Positions 63,357 to 64,000 of a stretch of 64,000 bases of DNA are shown in pieces. The notes beneath the pieces were generated by a model, which was not told the DNA's origin, searched no databases, and saw nothing but the letters and a program-made list of their open reading frames with translations. The number at the start of each line of letters is the position of its first letter. The first letter of the stretch is position 1. Origin of the DNA: an uncultured Lachnospiraceae bacterium. Its GTDB lineage: Bacteria > Bacillota > Clostridia > Lachnospirales > Lachnospiraceae. The stretch covers positions 5,206-69,205 of the forward strand of contig CAJUPT010000006.1 in the NCBI GenBank assembly GCA_910588405.1, read 5' to 3'. The position numbers were made by a program, and so were the translations under genes.

Positions 63357-63827
63357 TCAGTTCCTTGAACATTTCTCCGCATCCACCGCCAGAACAAACA
63401 TCAGCGCGTCAAGAGCATTCCCCGGATCATCCACATCAATCACATATGTATCGGTCCAGTTAAAAATCTGTTTGGAAACGGCGGCCACCTGCCCTCCGGC
63501 GCTGTCCGTAATGAAATAATCCCACTCCATAAAATTGCCTTCGATATTCCAGCCGTTACAGTCGATGTTATACCTCGGCCTGAAAAAAGAAAACTCCTTG
63601 CTGATACAGCCTGCATAGGTGTCCCCTTTATAAAGCTCAAACTTCGGCAGGAACGACAAAATCCGCTCCTTTACCGTTCCTACCTCATAACCCCGGGCGT
63701 CGAATATTTTCAGACAGTGGCCCCAGGACATCTGCCCCTTCACCACATATGCTGTTTCCCCATCTTCATTGTAGATATCATAGCTGTCAAACCATGAAAA
63801 CATACGCTGTTTAAATATCAGTCTCAT
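63357..63827 (-). CDS. LURP-one-related (YxjI-like) protein
   Basis: A 156-residue protein: MRLIFKQRMFSWFDSYDIYN, VVKGQMSWGHCLKIFDARGY, VGTVKERILSFLPKFELYKG and IEGNFMEWDYFI. This pattern is the LURP-one-related/YxjI beta-barrel family, related to Tubby phospholipid-binding folds, with no known enzyme activity. AGGAGG is 6-7 bases before the ATG, and the structured repeat lies directly before that box. It heads the two-component operon. Confidence 0.85.
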   Translation of the reverse strand: MRLIFKQRMFSWFDSYDIYNEDGETAYVVKGQMSWGHCLKIFDARGYEVGTVKERILSFLPKFELYKGDTYAGCISKEFSFFRPRYNIDCNGWNIEGNFMEWDYFITDSAGGQVAAVSKQIFNWTDTYVIDVDDPGNALDALMFVLAVDAEKCSRN

Positions 63828-63842
63828 CAGAATCCTCCTAAT

Positions 63843-64000
63843 TACAGTTCCGCAACTCCCCTCCCATGCCCCCTGGTTCTGGGAGAATTTCCTGCCGCTG
63901 ATGCGTCAGTAAATCCTCCCGGGGCTTGTACGGTCCGTTGCTGATTTACAGTTCCGCAACTCCCCTCCCATGCCCCCTGGTTCTGGGAGAATTTCCTGCC
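63843..64000 (-). repeat. Structured leader repeat (one full copy and a second running off the window)
   Basis: A 104-bp unit starts at 63843 and a second unit at 63947 continues past the edge. The apical stem uses CTG/CAG (63892-63894 with 63907-63909) and CGC/GCG (63896-63898 with 63903-63905) where the first array uses CAG/CTG and CAC/GTG, so both arms changed together. The 10-bp stem (63881-63890 with 63911-63920) is kept. Confidence 0.9.

Overview
The window looks like chromosomal DNA of a Gram-positive anaerobe of the Clostridia, most likely a Lachnospiraceae member. The evidence is a low-to-moderate GC content, strong AGGAGG-type ribosome binding sites, a long-form hibernation factor, prfB with a frameshift site, an NfnAB-type transhydrogenase pair, GPH sugar-type symporters and many HTH regulators. 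This assignment is inferred from gene content. I see no rRNA, tRNA or CRISPR array.

Layout. 0-6.5 kb: a truncated zinc-ribbon gene with a tandem repeat in its leader, a WYL regulator diverging from a secreted VanW protein, a fused HPS-PHI enzyme, an MBL hydrolase, a decayed AlbA_2 regulator, YjbR and a peptide deformylase. 6.6-11.5 kb: a UroD/MtaA-like protein with an MFS transporter, a divergent PucR-like regulator and a truncated second UroD-like gene. 11.5-19.1 kb: a four-gene operon (MoxR ATPase, DUF5682, VWA, SWIM). 19.3-21 kb: hicAB with a frameshifted toxin, and a decayed AAA-ATPase gene. 21-30 kb: a catabolic-looking cluster (UroD-like, GPH symporter, zinc dehydrogenase, second GPH symporter, second UroD-like) followed by PucR and LysR regulators. 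30-39 kb: a class B PBP, an AraC-ClpP pair, remnants of AAC(3) and antitoxin genes, RidA, NfnAB and an MNT/HEPN pair. 39.9-43.5 kb: PilZ, lytic transglycosylase, FlhB C-terminal-like and FliK-like genes. 43.6-53.8 kb: core genes (shikimate kinase, CBS-DRTGG pyrophosphatase, ABC exporter, prfB, secA, hpf) with a cluster of DnaA boxes between secA and hpf. 53.8-64 kb: an FtsX-type ABC transporter and a two-component system, separated by a decayed DUF2079 gene and a two-gene unit encoding an ImmA/IrrE peptidase and a nucleotidyl-cyclase/Nudix-like fusion.

Two features stand out. The first is a roughly 103-111 bp repeat, in single or tandem copies, placed just upstream of the ribosome binding site of at least five minus-strand genes. 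It folds as a long hairpin, and between copies several base pairs change on both sides, which points to a selected structure. The second is the translationally coupled ImmA-cyclase-Nudix pair. Its cyclase domain keeps both metal-binding aspartates, its Nudix box is degenerate, and it sits between a two-component system and an ABC transporter that are usually adjacent. It resembles a nucleotide-signalling defence or stress module that I cannot match to a named system.

The window is also rich in decaying genes (AlbA_2 regulator, UroD-like copy, hicA, AAA-ATPase, AAC(3), antitoxin, DUF2079), which marks it as an actively remodelled accessory region around a few core housekeeping blocks.
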